NCBI GenBank assembly: GCA_002420185.1
Contig: DIHO01000008.1
Location: 54,700 to 118,699, forward strand
Origin: Opitutales bacterium UBA5694
GTDB taxonomy: Bacteria > Verrucomicrobiota > Verrucomicrobiia > Opitutales > Opitutaceae
DNA: 64,000 nt
Direction of reading: 5' to 3'
Position 1 is the stretch's first letter. The number at the start of each line of letters is the position of its first letter. A program made the translations under genes and the position numbers. Under the pieces are notes generated by a model. That model searched no databases. It was not told the origin of the DNA and was given only the letters and a program-made list of their open reading frames with translations. This document shows positions 1 through 9,836 of the stretch, piece by piece.

Positions 1-1024
1 TTGTAGTATGGTAGGGCTGGAAAACATGTGATAGGTCTTCGTGCTTAATACCTGAACCCGAATCTCCAAACCGAAGATAGAACCGCTCTTCATCGGACTG
101 AATTTTGACTCGAATGACCCCACCCGGCTGCATCGCTTCCATCGCGTTTTTAGTTACGTTGAAAAACACCTGTTTTATTTGCTGCTTGTCCGCTCGAACT
201 ATCGGGCTTTCTGCTCCAGTATCGATCTCCACTGTGATACCACGGTCCTCTAATTCGTTGGACTGAAACTCAAGTGACTCCTCTAGCACCTCGTTCAGGT
301 TAAGTGTCTGGAAATCTGGGATTTGCGGTCGAACCGCCTCGAGAAAGTTCTTGATAATCCCATCGAGTCGCGAAACTTCATTACGACATACTTCAAGCGA
401 GCCAGCGAGCTTCTCATTAGGAGGAGCCTGCTCAAGCTTTACCAACTGACGTTCCATCAGTTGGAGATGGATGGTTATTGAATTGAGCGGATTCCCCAAC
501 TCATGGGCGACACCAGCCGCCAAAAGCAAAATCGAACTTACCCGCTCTGACTCCATCGATTCCCGCGTTGATTGCTTCTCGATCGTTATATCCGATAGAA
601 TCACGACGAACCGTGCATCGCCCCCTTCCCTGCCTTCGACTTCAAAGGGCAAAATATAGAGTCGGACGTATCTATTCTGCGGGTACGTTAGTTGAAACTC
701 TCTTGAGCTCACTGACGACTCCAACAGAGCTCCCTCGTCAAGTCCGAGCGATCCACGCAATTCGGGAATAAGACGCCACAAAGAGGCCTCACCAATATCC
801 TTATCCTTGAGCCCAATCATGCGGTGACTAGCCATATTCGCGTACTCAATAACGCCCAGGTCGCTTATCACAAGTATTCCCTCAAGAGCCGTATTGAAGA
901 TGGTTTCAAGCAGCTCCCTCTCACGAGCAAGCTTTTTGACTAGATTGGTCAGATTGATCGTGTCCAGGGAATCGATCTGCCCGAGAACCCGATCCAGCGA
1001 TGATTCCTTCTTTCCGAACTTCAT
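1..1024 (-). CDS. PAS-domain sensor histidine kinase, 3' end outside window
   Basis: Translating the minus strand from the ATG at 1024 gives 341 uninterrupted residues running off the window edge. A PAS-like sensory region occupies roughly residues 38-150. It is followed by a HisKA dimerisation box (AAGVAHELGNPLNS) with the phospho-accepting His at about residue 174, an N box (NVTKNAMEAM, Asn near 293), a G1 box (DSGSGI, Asp near 321) and the start of an F box (VFQPYHTT). There is no signal peptide or membrane span, so it is probably a cytosolic NtrB-like kinase that autophosphorylates and passes phosphate to a response regulator lying outside the window. The last ATP-lid glycine motif is not visible. 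The neighbouring kdgK-like gene is divergent. Confidence 0.88.
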   Translation of the reverse strand, partial: MKFGKKESSLDRVLGQIDSLDTINLTNLVKKLARERELLETIFNTALEGILVISDLGVIEYANMASHRMIGLKDKDIGEASLWRLIPELRGSLGLDEGALLESSVSSREFQLTYPQNRYVRLYILPFEVEGREGGDARFVVILSDITIEKQSTRESMESERVSSILLLAAGVAHELGNPLNSITIHLQLMERQLVKLEQAPPNEKLAGSLEVCRNEVSRLDGIIKNFLEAVRPQIPDFQTLNLNEVLEESLEFQSNELEDRGITVEIDTGAESPIVRADKQQIKQVFFNVTKNAMEAMQPGGVIRVKIQSDEERFYLRFGDSGSGIKHEDLSHVFQPYHTT

Positions 1025-1229
1025 GGAAGGGCTTGTAGATTCAAAAATTACAGATGGCAATCTTTCGTCACAAGGAAAACATCTCCTCCATCGGCGACCA
1101 ACCAGTTACAATCACCGCAAATAAAGCTATACGTGAATAACCCAAGAAATCTTGTTCGTACAGCATCACACACGTGTTAGTTTTTCGCTTGCCTTTCCCT
1201 TTTTCAGTTGTTGATTGCCATGTAAAGTT

Positions 1230-2330
1230 ATGAGCTCACTTCAACTAAGAACTTCAGATAGCTGCAAATACGATTGTGTATCGCTGGGCGAAATCATGCT
1301 TAGACTTGACCCGGGCGAAGGGCGAACAAGAACCGCAAGGTCCTTCACCGCCTGGGAAGGTGGAGGCGAATACAATGTATCTCGTGGTCTACGTCGCTGC
1401 TTCGGATTTAAGACCGCGGTAGTGACGGCTCTTGCAGACAACGAGGTGGGCCGATTGATTGAAGACTTCATAATCCAAGGAGGTGTGGCAACCGAATTTA
1501 TTAATTGGGTTCCCTACGATGGAATCGGTCGATCTACCCGTAACGGACTCAATTTCACCGAGCGTGGCTTTGGGATTCGCGGAGCCAAGGGGGTTCCCGA
1601 TCGCGGTAATACAGCCGCATCGCAGATGAGACCGGGCGACGTCAACTGGGATACTCTTTTTCAAAAAGAAGGCGTTCGATGGCTGCACACAGGTGGAATT
1701 TTCGCCGCTCTGAGTGTCACCGCAGCAGACCTTGTCATCGAAGCCGCCAAAGCAGCCAAAGCCGCCGGTACTATCGTGTCCTACGATCTCAATTACCGAC
1801 CTTCTCTCTGGAAAGACATCGGCGGCATTAAAAAAGCCCAAGAAATCAACCGCGAGATTGCCCAGTACGTCGACGTCATGATCGGCAATGAAGAAGACTT
1901 TACCGCCAGCTTAGGCTACGAAATCGAAGGCGTTGATGACACCCTATCTAACCTAAAGACCGACAGCTTTAAAACCATGATCAGACGAGCGGTGGCAGAC
2001 TATCCTAATTTCAGGATTGTCGCAACCACCCTTCGCGGCGTCAAGACAGCGACCGTTAATGACTGGGGGGCGATATGCTGGGCGGATGGATCTTTTTACG
2101 AAGCCACTCACCGTCCCGACCTTGAGATACTCGACCGCGTAGGCGGCGGGGATTCATTCGCTTCAGGACTTATTTATGGCCTTATTACGAAGGGTGATGC
2201 CGCTCAAGCAGTTGAATACGGAGCAGCTCATGGTGCTCTCGCGATGACAACGCCGGGCGACACTTCTATGGCAACCCTATCCGAAGTCGAAAAGCTAGTC
2301 GCGGGCGGATCCGCACGTGTCGACCGATAG
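1230..2330 (+). CDS. PfkB-family sugar kinase, KdgK-like
   Basis: This 366-residue protein belongs to the PfkB/ribokinase family of ATP-dependent carbohydrate kinases. The N-terminal CVSLGEIMLRLDP segment and the substrate-lid GGGEYN resemble 2-keto-3-deoxygluconate kinases. The motif GNEEDF lies mid-protein and PfkB signature 2 (DRVGGGDSFASG) is at about residues 302-314, with the catalytic Asp in GGGD near 308. The likely reaction is phosphorylation of 2-keto-3-deoxygluconate to KDPG, the entry of uronate and polysaccharide-lyase products into the lower Entner-Doudoroff pathway; the exact sugar is inferred. I chose the ATG at 1230; a TTG at 1215 would add five residues. The gene stands alone, divergent from the histidine kinase. 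Confidence 0.8.
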   Translation: MSSLQLRTSDSCKYDCVSLGEIMLRLDPGEGRTRTARSFTAWEGGGEYNVSRGLRRCFGFKTAVVTALADNEVGRLIEDFIIQGGVATEFINWVPYDGIGRSTRNGLNFTERGFGIRGAKGVPDRGNTAASQMRPGDVNWDTLFQKEGVRWLHTGGIFAALSVTAADLVIEAAKAAKAAGTIVSYDLNYRPSLWKDIGGIKKAQEINREIAQYVDVMIGNEEDFTASLGYEIEGVDDTLSNLKTDSFKTMIRRAVADYPNFRIVATTLRGVKTATVNDWGAICWADGSFYEATHRPDLEILDRVGGGDSFASGLIYGLITKGDAAQAVEYGAAHGALAMTTPGDTSMATLSEVEKLVAGGSARVDR

Positions 2331-2584
2331 AAAACCCGCGGGCTGAAAGAGCCTTTATCAACGATTTGAGCCAATAGCTAAACGAGCAACCAATCCTACC
2401 TATCAAGTTATAGAACCAAAAAAAATCCTGATCCCCAATCTGGTTTGGCCTATAACTTTGCTTTGCTAGTCTGCATTAGTAGAAATTCTAGATAAGTAAT
2501 GAACACCTTCTACTAGCATTTTGTGTTAGCTAAAGTCCGGTCCTGCTTGCTTAATGCAGTCTTTAATATTTTGCTCCGGATCTG

Positions 2585-3670
2585 ATGAGGATAATTTTAG
2601 GACTTAGCCAATTGGCTGTAGTTTCAGGTGCTTTGTTTTTTGGGGGTTGCAAGCGCGATTCAGTAGCCGTCTACGATGTGCCAAAGGAAAATAAATCAAC
2701 ACCCCCTTCGGTCGCAGCCGCTCCCATTTCAGCCCCCACTTCTGATGACCGGATCCAGTGGACCAAACCTGCCGCTTGGACTGAACTCACTCCCACTGCT
2801 TTCCGCAAAGGAAACTACCTTGTAGAGGTCAAGGACGGGAAAAAAGTCGAAATAACCGTCTCATCCTTTCCAGGTACCGTTGGTGGCACTCTCGCGAACG
2901 TGAACCGATGGAGAGGACAGGCCGGGCTTCCCCCTGTGAATAGCGAGGAGCTATCCCAAGGCCTCAGAGAAGTTCGAATCGATGGGCACGACGGCCAAGT
3001 TGTGAACATCCTTCCTGCCAGCGACAATCCCGACGCTACTCAAATTGTCGCCGCAATATTCTTTTACAAAGGGGAAAGCTGGTTCTTTAAAATGTCGGGT
3101 CCCCAGCACGGTGTACAGTCTCAAAAACCAGCCTTCGATCAGTTTGTCGCTGGCCTCAGGTTCGCGGACGCCGCACCCATACACGGTTCTTCAGTCGGTA
3201 GCAGCGAGGCCTCGACGGAAGCTGTCCTCGTGTTCAATGCACCTGAGAGCTGGGCTGAATCGGACGGCTCGTCCATGAGAATTGCCAGTTACGAAGCACC
3301 CTTAGAAGGATTTGAGCCCGCAGATTTTTCAATCACCCGTTTTCCAGGGGATGCCGGTGGAATTACGGCCAACGTAAACCGCTGGAGGCAGCAAATAGGT
3401 CTTCGCCCCTGGAGCGATTCCCAGGTTAATTCAAACAAAGAGACTATCGAAGTTGGAGGCCTCGACTTTGTGCTTTTCGACCTGAAACCGCAAACAGACG
3501 CAGACAAGGAACGTGTCAAGGAACGCATTCTCGCAGCGGTTGTCAAACATGACGGGAAAAGTTGGTTCTACAAGCTACGCGGCGACATTTTCCTTGTGGA
3601 GACGCAGCGCAATAAATTTCGGCAACTTGTCCATTCATCACGATTCGAAGCAAGAAATTCTAAGGATTAG
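2585..3670 (+). CDS. predicted lipoprotein with duplicated domain, upstream of cytochrome c maturation genes
   Basis: The 361-residue product begins with a hydrophobic signal ending in FFGGC, a plausible though non-ideal lipobox, so it is probably a lipoprotein. A low-complexity Pro/Ala/Ser linker follows. The rest is a tandem duplication: residues about 75-198 and 225-355 share the order F/I-x-V-S/T-x-FPG, a GGxxANVNRWR motif, GL(P/R)P, and a late (G/D)xSWF(F/Y)K(M/L) followed by F-x-x-x-V segments. I do not recognise a named family with certainty. It lies 12 bp upstream of resB and reads with resB and ccsA, suggesting an envelope function connected to respiration or cytochrome c. No metal- or haem-binding CxxCH motif is present. 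Confidence 0.75.
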   Translation: MRIILGLSQLAVVSGALFFGGCKRDSVAVYDVPKENKSTPPSVAAAPISAPTSDDRIQWTKPAAWTELTPTAFRKGNYLVEVKDGKKVEITVSSFPGTVGGTLANVNRWRGQAGLPPVNSEELSQGLREVRIDGHDGQVVNILPASDNPDATQIVAAIFFYKGESWFFKMSGPQHGVQSQKPAFDQFVAGLRFADAAPIHGSSVGSSEASTEAVLVFNAPESWAESDGSSMRIASYEAPLEGFEPADFSITRFPGDAGGITANVNRWRQQIGLRPWSDSQVNSNKETIEVGGLDFVLFDLKPQTDADKERVKERILAAVVKHDGKSWFYKLRGDIFLVETQRNKFRQLVHSSRFEARNSKD

Positions 3671-3682
3671 CCCAGCAGTAAC

Positions 3683-4834
3683 ATGAAGCCTTTCATCAAA
3701 TTCTTTACTTCATTTGAGCTGGCCATATCCTGCATGATTTTGGGTCTGATCCTTGTTTTCATTGGTACACTGGACCAAGTCAATCTAGGGATTCATGGCG
3801 CGGTCGAGAAGTATTTCTACACCTTTTTTGTTTATTGGGTAGTACCCGGGATTGAAATCACTGTACCGTATTTTCCTGGGGGATACACAATAGGGCTCTT
3901 CCTACTCGCCAATTTAATCACCGCCCTCATTTTTCGATTTCGCTATTCATGGAAAAAATCTGGGGTCTTGATGGTTCATATTGGAGTGATCACCCTGCTT
4001 GTCGGTGAGCTGATTTCCAGCATGATGCAGGTCGACAGTGCTATGATTATAGACGAGGGTGCATCCTCCAATTTCTCGGAAGACCGTCAGATAACGGAAC
4101 TCGCTGTTATAGACCATGGTGTGTCGACGAAAACCGACCGGGTTTACGCGTTTCCTCAAGAAATGATGGAAACGATGCAAGACTGCAGGCACGAGGAACT
4201 TCCCTTCAAAATCGGATTCAATCAGTATATGCCCAATTCGGTCATCCTGCGCAGAGACGAAAGTACCCCCAGTAAAGCTCTCATCGCAAACCAGGGAATC
4301 GGGCTTGACATGTTTGCCCAGGAAATTCCGAAAACAGGAAAGATGGACGACGTGAATCGTACTTCAGCCATTTTGACTATTTTTGACGATTCGGGCGAGG
4401 TGCTGGGCACTTGGTTAGCAAGCCTAGGATTCCCTCCTCAAAAATTCACCTTCCAAGGAAAAGATTACTCTCTCGAAATCCGCCGCAAACGCTACTACTA
4501 CCCGTTCGATATCCATCTCAACGATTTCAGTCACGACCGATATTTGGGAACAAATATACCGGTGAATTTTTCAAGCGAAATCGAGCTTACACACCCGGAG
4601 CGAGGCGAAAAGAGGGAGTTTTTAATTTATATGAATCACCCGCTGCGGTACAACGGTCTTACCTTTTTTCAAAGCGGATTTGCCAACGATGACACAACCA
4701 CAATTTTGCAGGTCGTCAGTAACCCTGGTCGCCACCTGCCTTACCTGTCCTGCGGACTCATTTTTGTTGGACTCACTGTCCAGTTCCTAATCGGACTCAT
4801 CTCATTTGCTGGGAGGCGAGAGAAGAAATCATGA
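3683..4834 (+). CDS. resB: ResB-like cytochrome c biogenesis protein (System II)
   Basis: The 383-residue membrane protein has the ResB/Ccs1 layout: an N-terminal membrane pair (about residues 10-30 and 70-90), a third span near 95-110 (VLMVHIGVITLLVGELI), a large extracytoplasmic domain of about 230 residues, and a final span (YLSCGLIFVGLTVQFLIGLI). ResB works with ResC/CcsA to deliver haem b to apocytochrome c on the periplasmic side. The stop overlaps the next start in an ATGA at 4831-4834, so the two genes are probably translationally coupled. The family is divergent in sequence; the assignment rests on topology, the LNDF/FQSGFAND-type C-terminal motifs and the partner gene. Confidence 0.85.
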   Translation: MKPFIKFFTSFELAISCMILGLILVFIGTLDQVNLGIHGAVEKYFYTFFVYWVVPGIEITVPYFPGGYTIGLFLLANLITALIFRFRYSWKKSGVLMVHIGVITLLVGELISSMMQVDSAMIIDEGASSNFSEDRQITELAVIDHGVSTKTDRVYAFPQEMMETMQDCRHEELPFKIGFNQYMPNSVILRRDESTPSKALIANQGIGLDMFAQEIPKTGKMDDVNRTSAILTIFDDSGEVLGTWLASLGFPPQKFTFQGKDYSLEIRRKRYYYPFDIHLNDFSHDRYLGTNIPVNFSSEIELTHPERGEKREFLIYMNHPLRYNGLTFFQSGFANDDTTTILQVVSNPGRHLPYLSCGLIFVGLTVQFLIGLISFAGRREKKS

Positions 4835-6717
4835 AAAAACGATTACCCGCCATCATCGCAATTTCTGTCCTCCTCTTGTACTTTGCTTCGAACTATAGGA
4901 AGCAGTCACCAAAGACGGAGATTGATTACGCCGCATTCGGCAAAACGTCCATCCACCTCAACGGACGTATTCAGCCCCTAGATTCCGTGGCTCGAAACGC
5001 ACTTCTAGGCATTCGGTACAAACGGACTTTTATCGGGGATGACGGTAAGAAAACACCAGCCATTGTCTGGCTCACGGAGCTAATGATGCGGCCAGATCTT
5101 GCCCACGAACGCCCAGTGTTCAGGATTCAGGACGAAGACGTCCAAGCACTGCTCAAGCTTCCTAAAAAGCCCAGTTCCCGAAGTAAAGTGATGATTGCTC
5201 TGTTGGGGCAAGGGAGTGAGCACTTTTACTTTTCCTTCAACGAAATAGGTCCGTCCTTGAAAGTGATAAGCGAACAAGCTCAAAAAGCGAGTGAATTAGA
5301 GGACGCCCAGAGGTCTCGGTTTCAGAAGGCAGTTATCCAACTCGCCCGAGCCCTTTCGAACTATTCGGCACTGAGCCAATCGCTTCACCATGGACAGGTC
5401 GCCTCCTTCAGACAGGAACTCGAGGACCTCGAAAATTTTGCTCCCGCCGGGGTGGATGCAGTGAACAGAAGACAACTAGGGGAGGAGTACGACGAAAATT
5501 CCTTCAACCAAATGATGAGTATTGGGTTCCTCTACCAAGGTTTCGAGCAGTCCAGTAAACTGCTCACGCTTCCTTCAGTTGACGCAAACGAGGATATTAA
5601 CGAGTGGAACAAAACCAGTACCCTGCTCCGCCAGGTATTGCAAGAGGGCCAGGCCAGCGAGATCGTGCACAGCTACGCCAAGGTTGTAGACGCCTACCGA
5701 AACGAGAATGCAACAGCATTCAATGAGGGCGTTAGAGCGCTGCACGCCGACCTTAATGCCGTTGACCCGTCCATCCTCCCACATGCAGGGGTAGAACAAC
5801 TTTTTAACTTCCTAGAGCCGTTCTACATAGCTGCTGCGGGATATGTAATGGCTTTTTTGGCTGTAGTCTTATCATGGGTACGTTGGCCGAAAATTTTAAA
5901 TCAAGCTGCTTTTGGATTGATCTGCGCCTGTGCCATTATCCACACCGCCGGAATTCTGTTCCGGATATATATCATAGGATACGCTCCAGTCATCAATCTT
6001 TACTCGTCGGCTATATTCGTCGGCTGGGGAGCGGTATTCTTAGCAATCGCACTCGAATGGCTCTTCAAGAACAGTATTGGAAACGCGACTGCGGCAATAA
6101 TTGGCTTTTCCACCCTCCTGGTCGCTCACCATCTGTCGGCCAGTGGCGACACGCTTGAAATGTTGCGGGCAGTACTCGACAACAATTTCTGGCTAGCGAC
6201 GCACGTAATTATCATTACACTGGGATACTCGGCCACTTTCCTCGCTGGTTTCATCGGCTTCATCTTCATTCTGATGTCTGTATTCTCAAATCGAGTCGAC
6301 AAGAAAACCGCCCGCACATTCGGAAGCATGGTTTACGGTATCGTTTGCTTTGCCACCTTATTTAGTTTTGTGGGCACTATCCTTGGTGGCATTTGGGCAG
6401 ACCAATCGTGGGGACGATTCTGGGGCTGGGACCCGAAAGAGAATGGAGCACTTCTTATCGTGGTCTGGAATGCCATTATTCTCCATTGCAAATGGGCAGG
6501 TTTCGCCCGCACACGTGGGATCATGATTCTCGCCATATTTGGCAATGTCGTTTGCAGCTGGTCCTGGTTCGGCACAAACATGTTGGGAATTGGCCTCCAT
6601 GCCTATGGTTTCATGGACGAAGCCTTCACCTATCTCGTCGGATTTATGGCTGTTCAGGTTTTAGTGATGGCTATCGGCTCCTTTCCCACTCGATTCTGGA
6701 AAAGCCAAATTGGCTAG
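4831..6717 (+). CDS. ccsA: CcsA/ResC cytochrome c synthase subunit with large N-terminal domain
   Basis: This 628-residue protein starts with one membrane anchor and an extracytoplasmic domain (about residues 30-320), followed by a multi-span CcsA domain from about residue 335. The WWD haem-handling signature is clear: DQSWGRFWGWDPKENGALL near residues 525-545. Conserved His residues that could ligate haem occur in the spans around it, for example in AHHLSASGDTLE, NFWLATHVIIITLGY and NMLGIGLHAYGF. CcsA transports and attaches haem to CxxCH apocytochromes together with ResB. The long N-terminal domain is typical of the fused or extended CcsA seen in Bacteroidota and PVC bacteria. It overlaps resB by 4 bp, and transcription then meets the convergent clpB. 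Confidence 0.92.
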   Translation: MKKRLPAIIAISVLLLYFASNYRKQSPKTEIDYAAFGKTSIHLNGRIQPLDSVARNALLGIRYKRTFIGDDGKKTPAIVWLTELMMRPDLAHERPVFRIQDEDVQALLKLPKKPSSRSKVMIALLGQGSEHFYFSFNEIGPSLKVISEQAQKASELEDAQRSRFQKAVIQLARALSNYSALSQSLHHGQVASFRQELEDLENFAPAGVDAVNRRQLGEEYDENSFNQMMSIGFLYQGFEQSSKLLTLPSVDANEDINEWNKTSTLLRQVLQEGQASEIVHSYAKVVDAYRNENATAFNEGVRALHADLNAVDPSILPHAGVEQLFNFLEPFYIAAAGYVMAFLAVVLSWVRWPKILNQAAFGLICACAIIHTAGILFRIYIIGYAPVINLYSSAIFVGWGAVFLAIALEWLFKNSIGNATAAIIGFSTLLVAHHLSASGDTLEMLRAVLDNNFWLATHVIIITLGYSATFLAGFIGFIFILMSVFSNRVDKKTARTFGSMVYGIVCFATLFSFVGTILGGIWADQSWGRFWGWDPKENGALLIVVWNAIILHCKWAGFARTRGIMILAIFGNVVCSWSWFGTNMLGIGLHAYGFMDEAFTYLVGFMAVQVLVMAIGSFPTRFWKSQIG

Positions 6718-6911
6718 AGCAATCTCGATTGGGAGGTAGCGTGGGTGGGCTGCGACACCTCTGGATGCTGTTAATTCAATATTTACGGAACGCTGTGCTG
6801 GTGCCCATATCTTTCTGTGTTACCAGATTTTTCTCACTAACGACTCTGAGATCGGAGAAGACCCAATGAAAGTATCTCGCAGCGGCTTAAAACAGTCGCC
6901 GTGCCATATCC

Positions 6912-9515
6912 CTAATCCCCTCTCGTCGTGATTTCCAACTTCAAGTCGTCTCCATCCAGAGAATACTTGACAGTCATTCCGTCCTGTACCCTGCCTTCGA
7001 TAATGGCTCGAGCAAGAGACGACTGAATGGACCGCTGCATGAACCGCTTGAGGGGTCGAGCACCGTAGACCGGATCAAATCCCTTTTCCGCAATCCATTC
7101 GACCGCATCATTTTCGAGAACCACGCTGATACGTCGATCGGACAGTGTCTTGTTCAAATCAGCCAGGAGAAGAACAACGATCCGCTCGATTTCCTCGATT
7201 GACAATGGCTTGAATATAATTGTCTCATCTACCCGATTCAGGAATTCAGGTCTAAAATGTCCCCGTAGATCGGAGAGCACTGAATTTTCAACTGACTTCG
7301 GGATCTCTCCACCAATTACACCCTCCGATAAGTACTCGCTACCGATATTCGAAGTCATAATGATAATCGTATTTTTAAAGTCGACCATGCGACTCTGCGA
7401 ATCTGTCACGCGCCCTTCGTCAAGTATCTGCAGCATCAAATTAAACACGTCTGGGTGGGCTTTTTCGATCTCGTCGAAAAGCAAAACCGAATACGGTTTG
7501 CGACGTATCGCCTCCGTCAGTTGCCCGCCATCTTCATATCCTACATAACCTGGCGGGGCGCCGATCAATCGAGCGACCGCGTGGCGCTCCATATACTCGG
7601 ACATGTCGATACGGACCATCGCATCCTCGCTATCAAACAAGGTCGCAGCCAAGGTCCTAGCGAGTTCAGTTTTTCCCATCCCCGTAGGGCCTAAAAAGAT
7701 AAAACTACCAATCGGTTTACCGGGATCTTTGATTCCTGCCCGAGCCCGTATGATTGCTTCGGATACCAGTCGAACCGGTTCGTCCTGCCCAATCACGCTC
7801 TTGTGCATGATCGACTCAAGCTGGAGCAGCTTCTGCTTTTCCCCCTCAATTAGCCGAGTTACCGGAATCCCCGTCCAACGGGAAATTATATCGGCAATTT
7901 CTTCTTGCGAAACCTCCTCTTTGACCAGCGAACTTTCGCTTTGATTAGCCTCTGCATCTGCTAGCTTCGCCTCTAGTTGAGGAAGTTTACCGTGCTTCAG
8001 CTCTGCAGCCTTATTCAAGTCATAGGCACGCTCCACCTTCTCGATCTCAACTTTGGTCGCCTCTATAGATTCCCGCAATTCTTGGAGCTCCGAAATCGAT
8101 GCTTTCTCATTCTGCCATTGCTGACGCTGGACGGTCTCCTGTTCTTTCAGATCCACAACTTCTTTACGCAGTGTTTTAAGACGCGTCTTGGACGCGTCAT
8201 CCGTTTCCTGCATCATAGCTGCTTCTTCAATCTCCAGCTGCATAATCCTTCGCTCGAGGGCGTCGAGCCCCTCGGGCATGCTATCCATTTCGATCCTGAT
8301 ACTCGCACAAGCCTCGTCAACAAGGTCGATGGCCTTGTCCGGTAAAAATCGGTCGGAAATGTACCTATCCGAAAGCACCGCAGCGCTCACGAGGGCATTG
8401 TCCTGAATCCGCACCCCATGGTGGACTTCATAGCGTTCTTTCAGTCCCCGCAAAATGGATATCGTATCTTCGACATTGGGCTGCTCCACTAGCACGCTCT
8501 GAAAACGTCGCTCCAATGCTGCGTCTTTCTCAATATGCAAACGGTACTCATCCAACGTCGTAGCTCCGATACAGTGCAACTCGCCTCTCGCGAGCATCGG
8601 TTTTAGAAGGTTGCCCGCATCCATGGCGCCTTCAGCCTTTCCAGCCCCGACAATCGTATGAAGTTCGTCGATAAACAAAATAATCTGGCCATCGGAACTT
8701 TTCACTTCCTGGAGAACCGCTTTCAAGCGTTCCTCAAATTCCCCACGAAACTTTGCACCAGCGAGCAAAGACCCCATATCGAGTGAGAACACCGTGCGGT
8801 CCTTCAGTCCTTCGGGCACGTCCCCTCGCACTATTCTCTGAGCCAGCCCTTCGACAATTGCGGTCTTTCCCACACCGGGTTCACCAATGAGAACTGGGTT
8901 ATTTTTTGTCTTACGGGATAGGATACGGATAACTCGGCGAATCTCATCGTCACGTCCAACAACCGGGTCCATCTTACCGCTCCTAGCTCGCTGGACGAGA
9001 TCCATTCCATATTTCTCGAGAGCTTGAAACGTGGCTTCAGGATTCTGAGTGGTAACTCGCTGGTTTCCTCTCACTGATCGGAGGGCGAGAAGGACCTTTT
9101 GCCTATCTAAACCAAAACTACGAAGTAGATTCTCTAAAGACGAAGGCTTGGCAACTTCTACCAGCGCTAGGAAAAGATGCTCCACACTGATGAAGTCATC
9201 CTTTAGATTAACTGCCTCAGTCTCCGCCCTCGTGAATGCATCATTCAATGACGGCGTTATGAAAATCTTGCTGCTGTCAACGGATCCGGAAACGCTCGGC
9301 AGCTTGTCAACCACCCGCTCCAAGCTAAGAGCCATCGCATTCGGCGTGATCTCCAGCTTTTGCAACAGGCCCTGGACAATTCCGCCGTCCTGCATTATCA
9401 GAGCTGAAAGCAAGTGAAGCGTCTCCACCTCGTTGTTCTTTTTACGCCGCGCGATTGCCTGCCCTTCGGCCAGAGCATTACGGGCCATTTCAGTGAGTCG
9501 ATTCGGGTCTATCAT
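6912..9515 (-). CDS. clpB: ClpB disaggregase, Hsp100 AAA+ ATPase
   Basis: The 867-residue product is full-length ClpB: an N-terminal Clp repeat domain (1-145), AAA1 with Walker A GEPGVGKT near 205-212 and an ILFIDELHT Walker B, the coiled-coil middle domain (about 400-540), AAA2 with Walker A GPTGMGKTE near 607 and Walker B VLLFDEIEKAH, and a C-terminal domain with PVYGARPLKR. ClpB extracts proteins from aggregates with DnaK. The start at 9515 is fixed by a GGAGGA eight bases upstream; an in-frame start at 9551 would precede the ribosome-binding site. I saw no CIRCE element upstream; a possible housekeeping promoter is listed separately. Confidence 0.98.
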   Translation of the reverse strand: MIDPNRLTEMARNALAEGQAIARRKKNNEVETLHLLSALIMQDGGIVQGLLQKLEITPNAMALSLERVVDKLPSVSGSVDSSKIFITPSLNDAFTRAETEAVNLKDDFISVEHLFLALVEVAKPSSLENLLRSFGLDRQKVLLALRSVRGNQRVTTQNPEATFQALEKYGMDLVQRARSGKMDPVVGRDDEIRRVIRILSRKTKNNPVLIGEPGVGKTAIVEGLAQRIVRGDVPEGLKDRTVFSLDMGSLLAGAKFRGEFEERLKAVLQEVKSSDGQIILFIDELHTIVGAGKAEGAMDAGNLLKPMLARGELHCIGATTLDEYRLHIEKDAALERRFQSVLVEQPNVEDTISILRGLKERYEVHHGVRIQDNALVSAAVLSDRYISDRFLPDKAIDLVDEACASIRIEMDSMPEGLDALERRIMQLEIEEAAMMQETDDASKTRLKTLRKEVVDLKEQETVQRQQWQNEKASISELQELRESIEATKVEIEKVERAYDLNKAAELKHGKLPQLEAKLADAEANQSESSLVKEEVSQEEIADIISRWTGIPVTRLIEGEKQKLLQLESIMHKSVIGQDEPVRLVSEAIIRARAGIKDPGKPIGSFIFLGPTGMGKTELARTLAATLFDSEDAMVRIDMSEYMERHAVARLIGAPPGYVGYEDGGQLTEAIRRKPYSVLLFDEIEKAHPDVFNLMLQILDEGRVTDSQSRMVDFKNTIIIMTSNIGSEYLSEGVIGGEIPKSVENSVLSDLRGHFRPEFLNRVDETIIFKPLSIEEIERIVVLLLADLNKTLSDRRISVVLENDAVEWIAEKGFDPVYGARPLKRFMQRSIQSSLARAIIEGRVQDGMTVKYSLDGDDLKLEITTRGD

Positions 9516-9603
9516 TGGGCTGTCCTCCGAATACGTCTTTGCAAAATACATACCGTAAACGAGCAGGCGAATTATCCCAGCTCAATTGATGCGGATATCG
9601 ATA

Positions 9604-9632
9604 TTTATAATTTGTTAATGACTTGAATACAA
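9604..9632 (-). promoter_or_regulatory. possible sigma-70 type promoter for clpB
   Basis: On the minus strand there is TTGTAT (positions 9632-9627), a 17-base spacer and TATAAA (9609-9604), about 90 bases upstream of the clpB start. Spacing is ideal and the surrounding DNA is AT-rich. The match is by eye only. Confidence 0.35.
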
Positions 9633-9836
9633 TGGTTTATATCTCCTCAAGTCGTAAAGCAAAGCTTGTCAGAAGAACCGAATGGGAGTTATAAGATGTC
9701 GTTACAAGCGACAGACTGACTGCGACAAATCTCCCACTGTGCCTTATTGACACAAATTATGAGTCTAGCTTGTTGTATTTCTAACTTTTGTTATCCGATG
9801 GGGCGATCTTCAACAAAGCCGAGTTTAAGCGAATTA

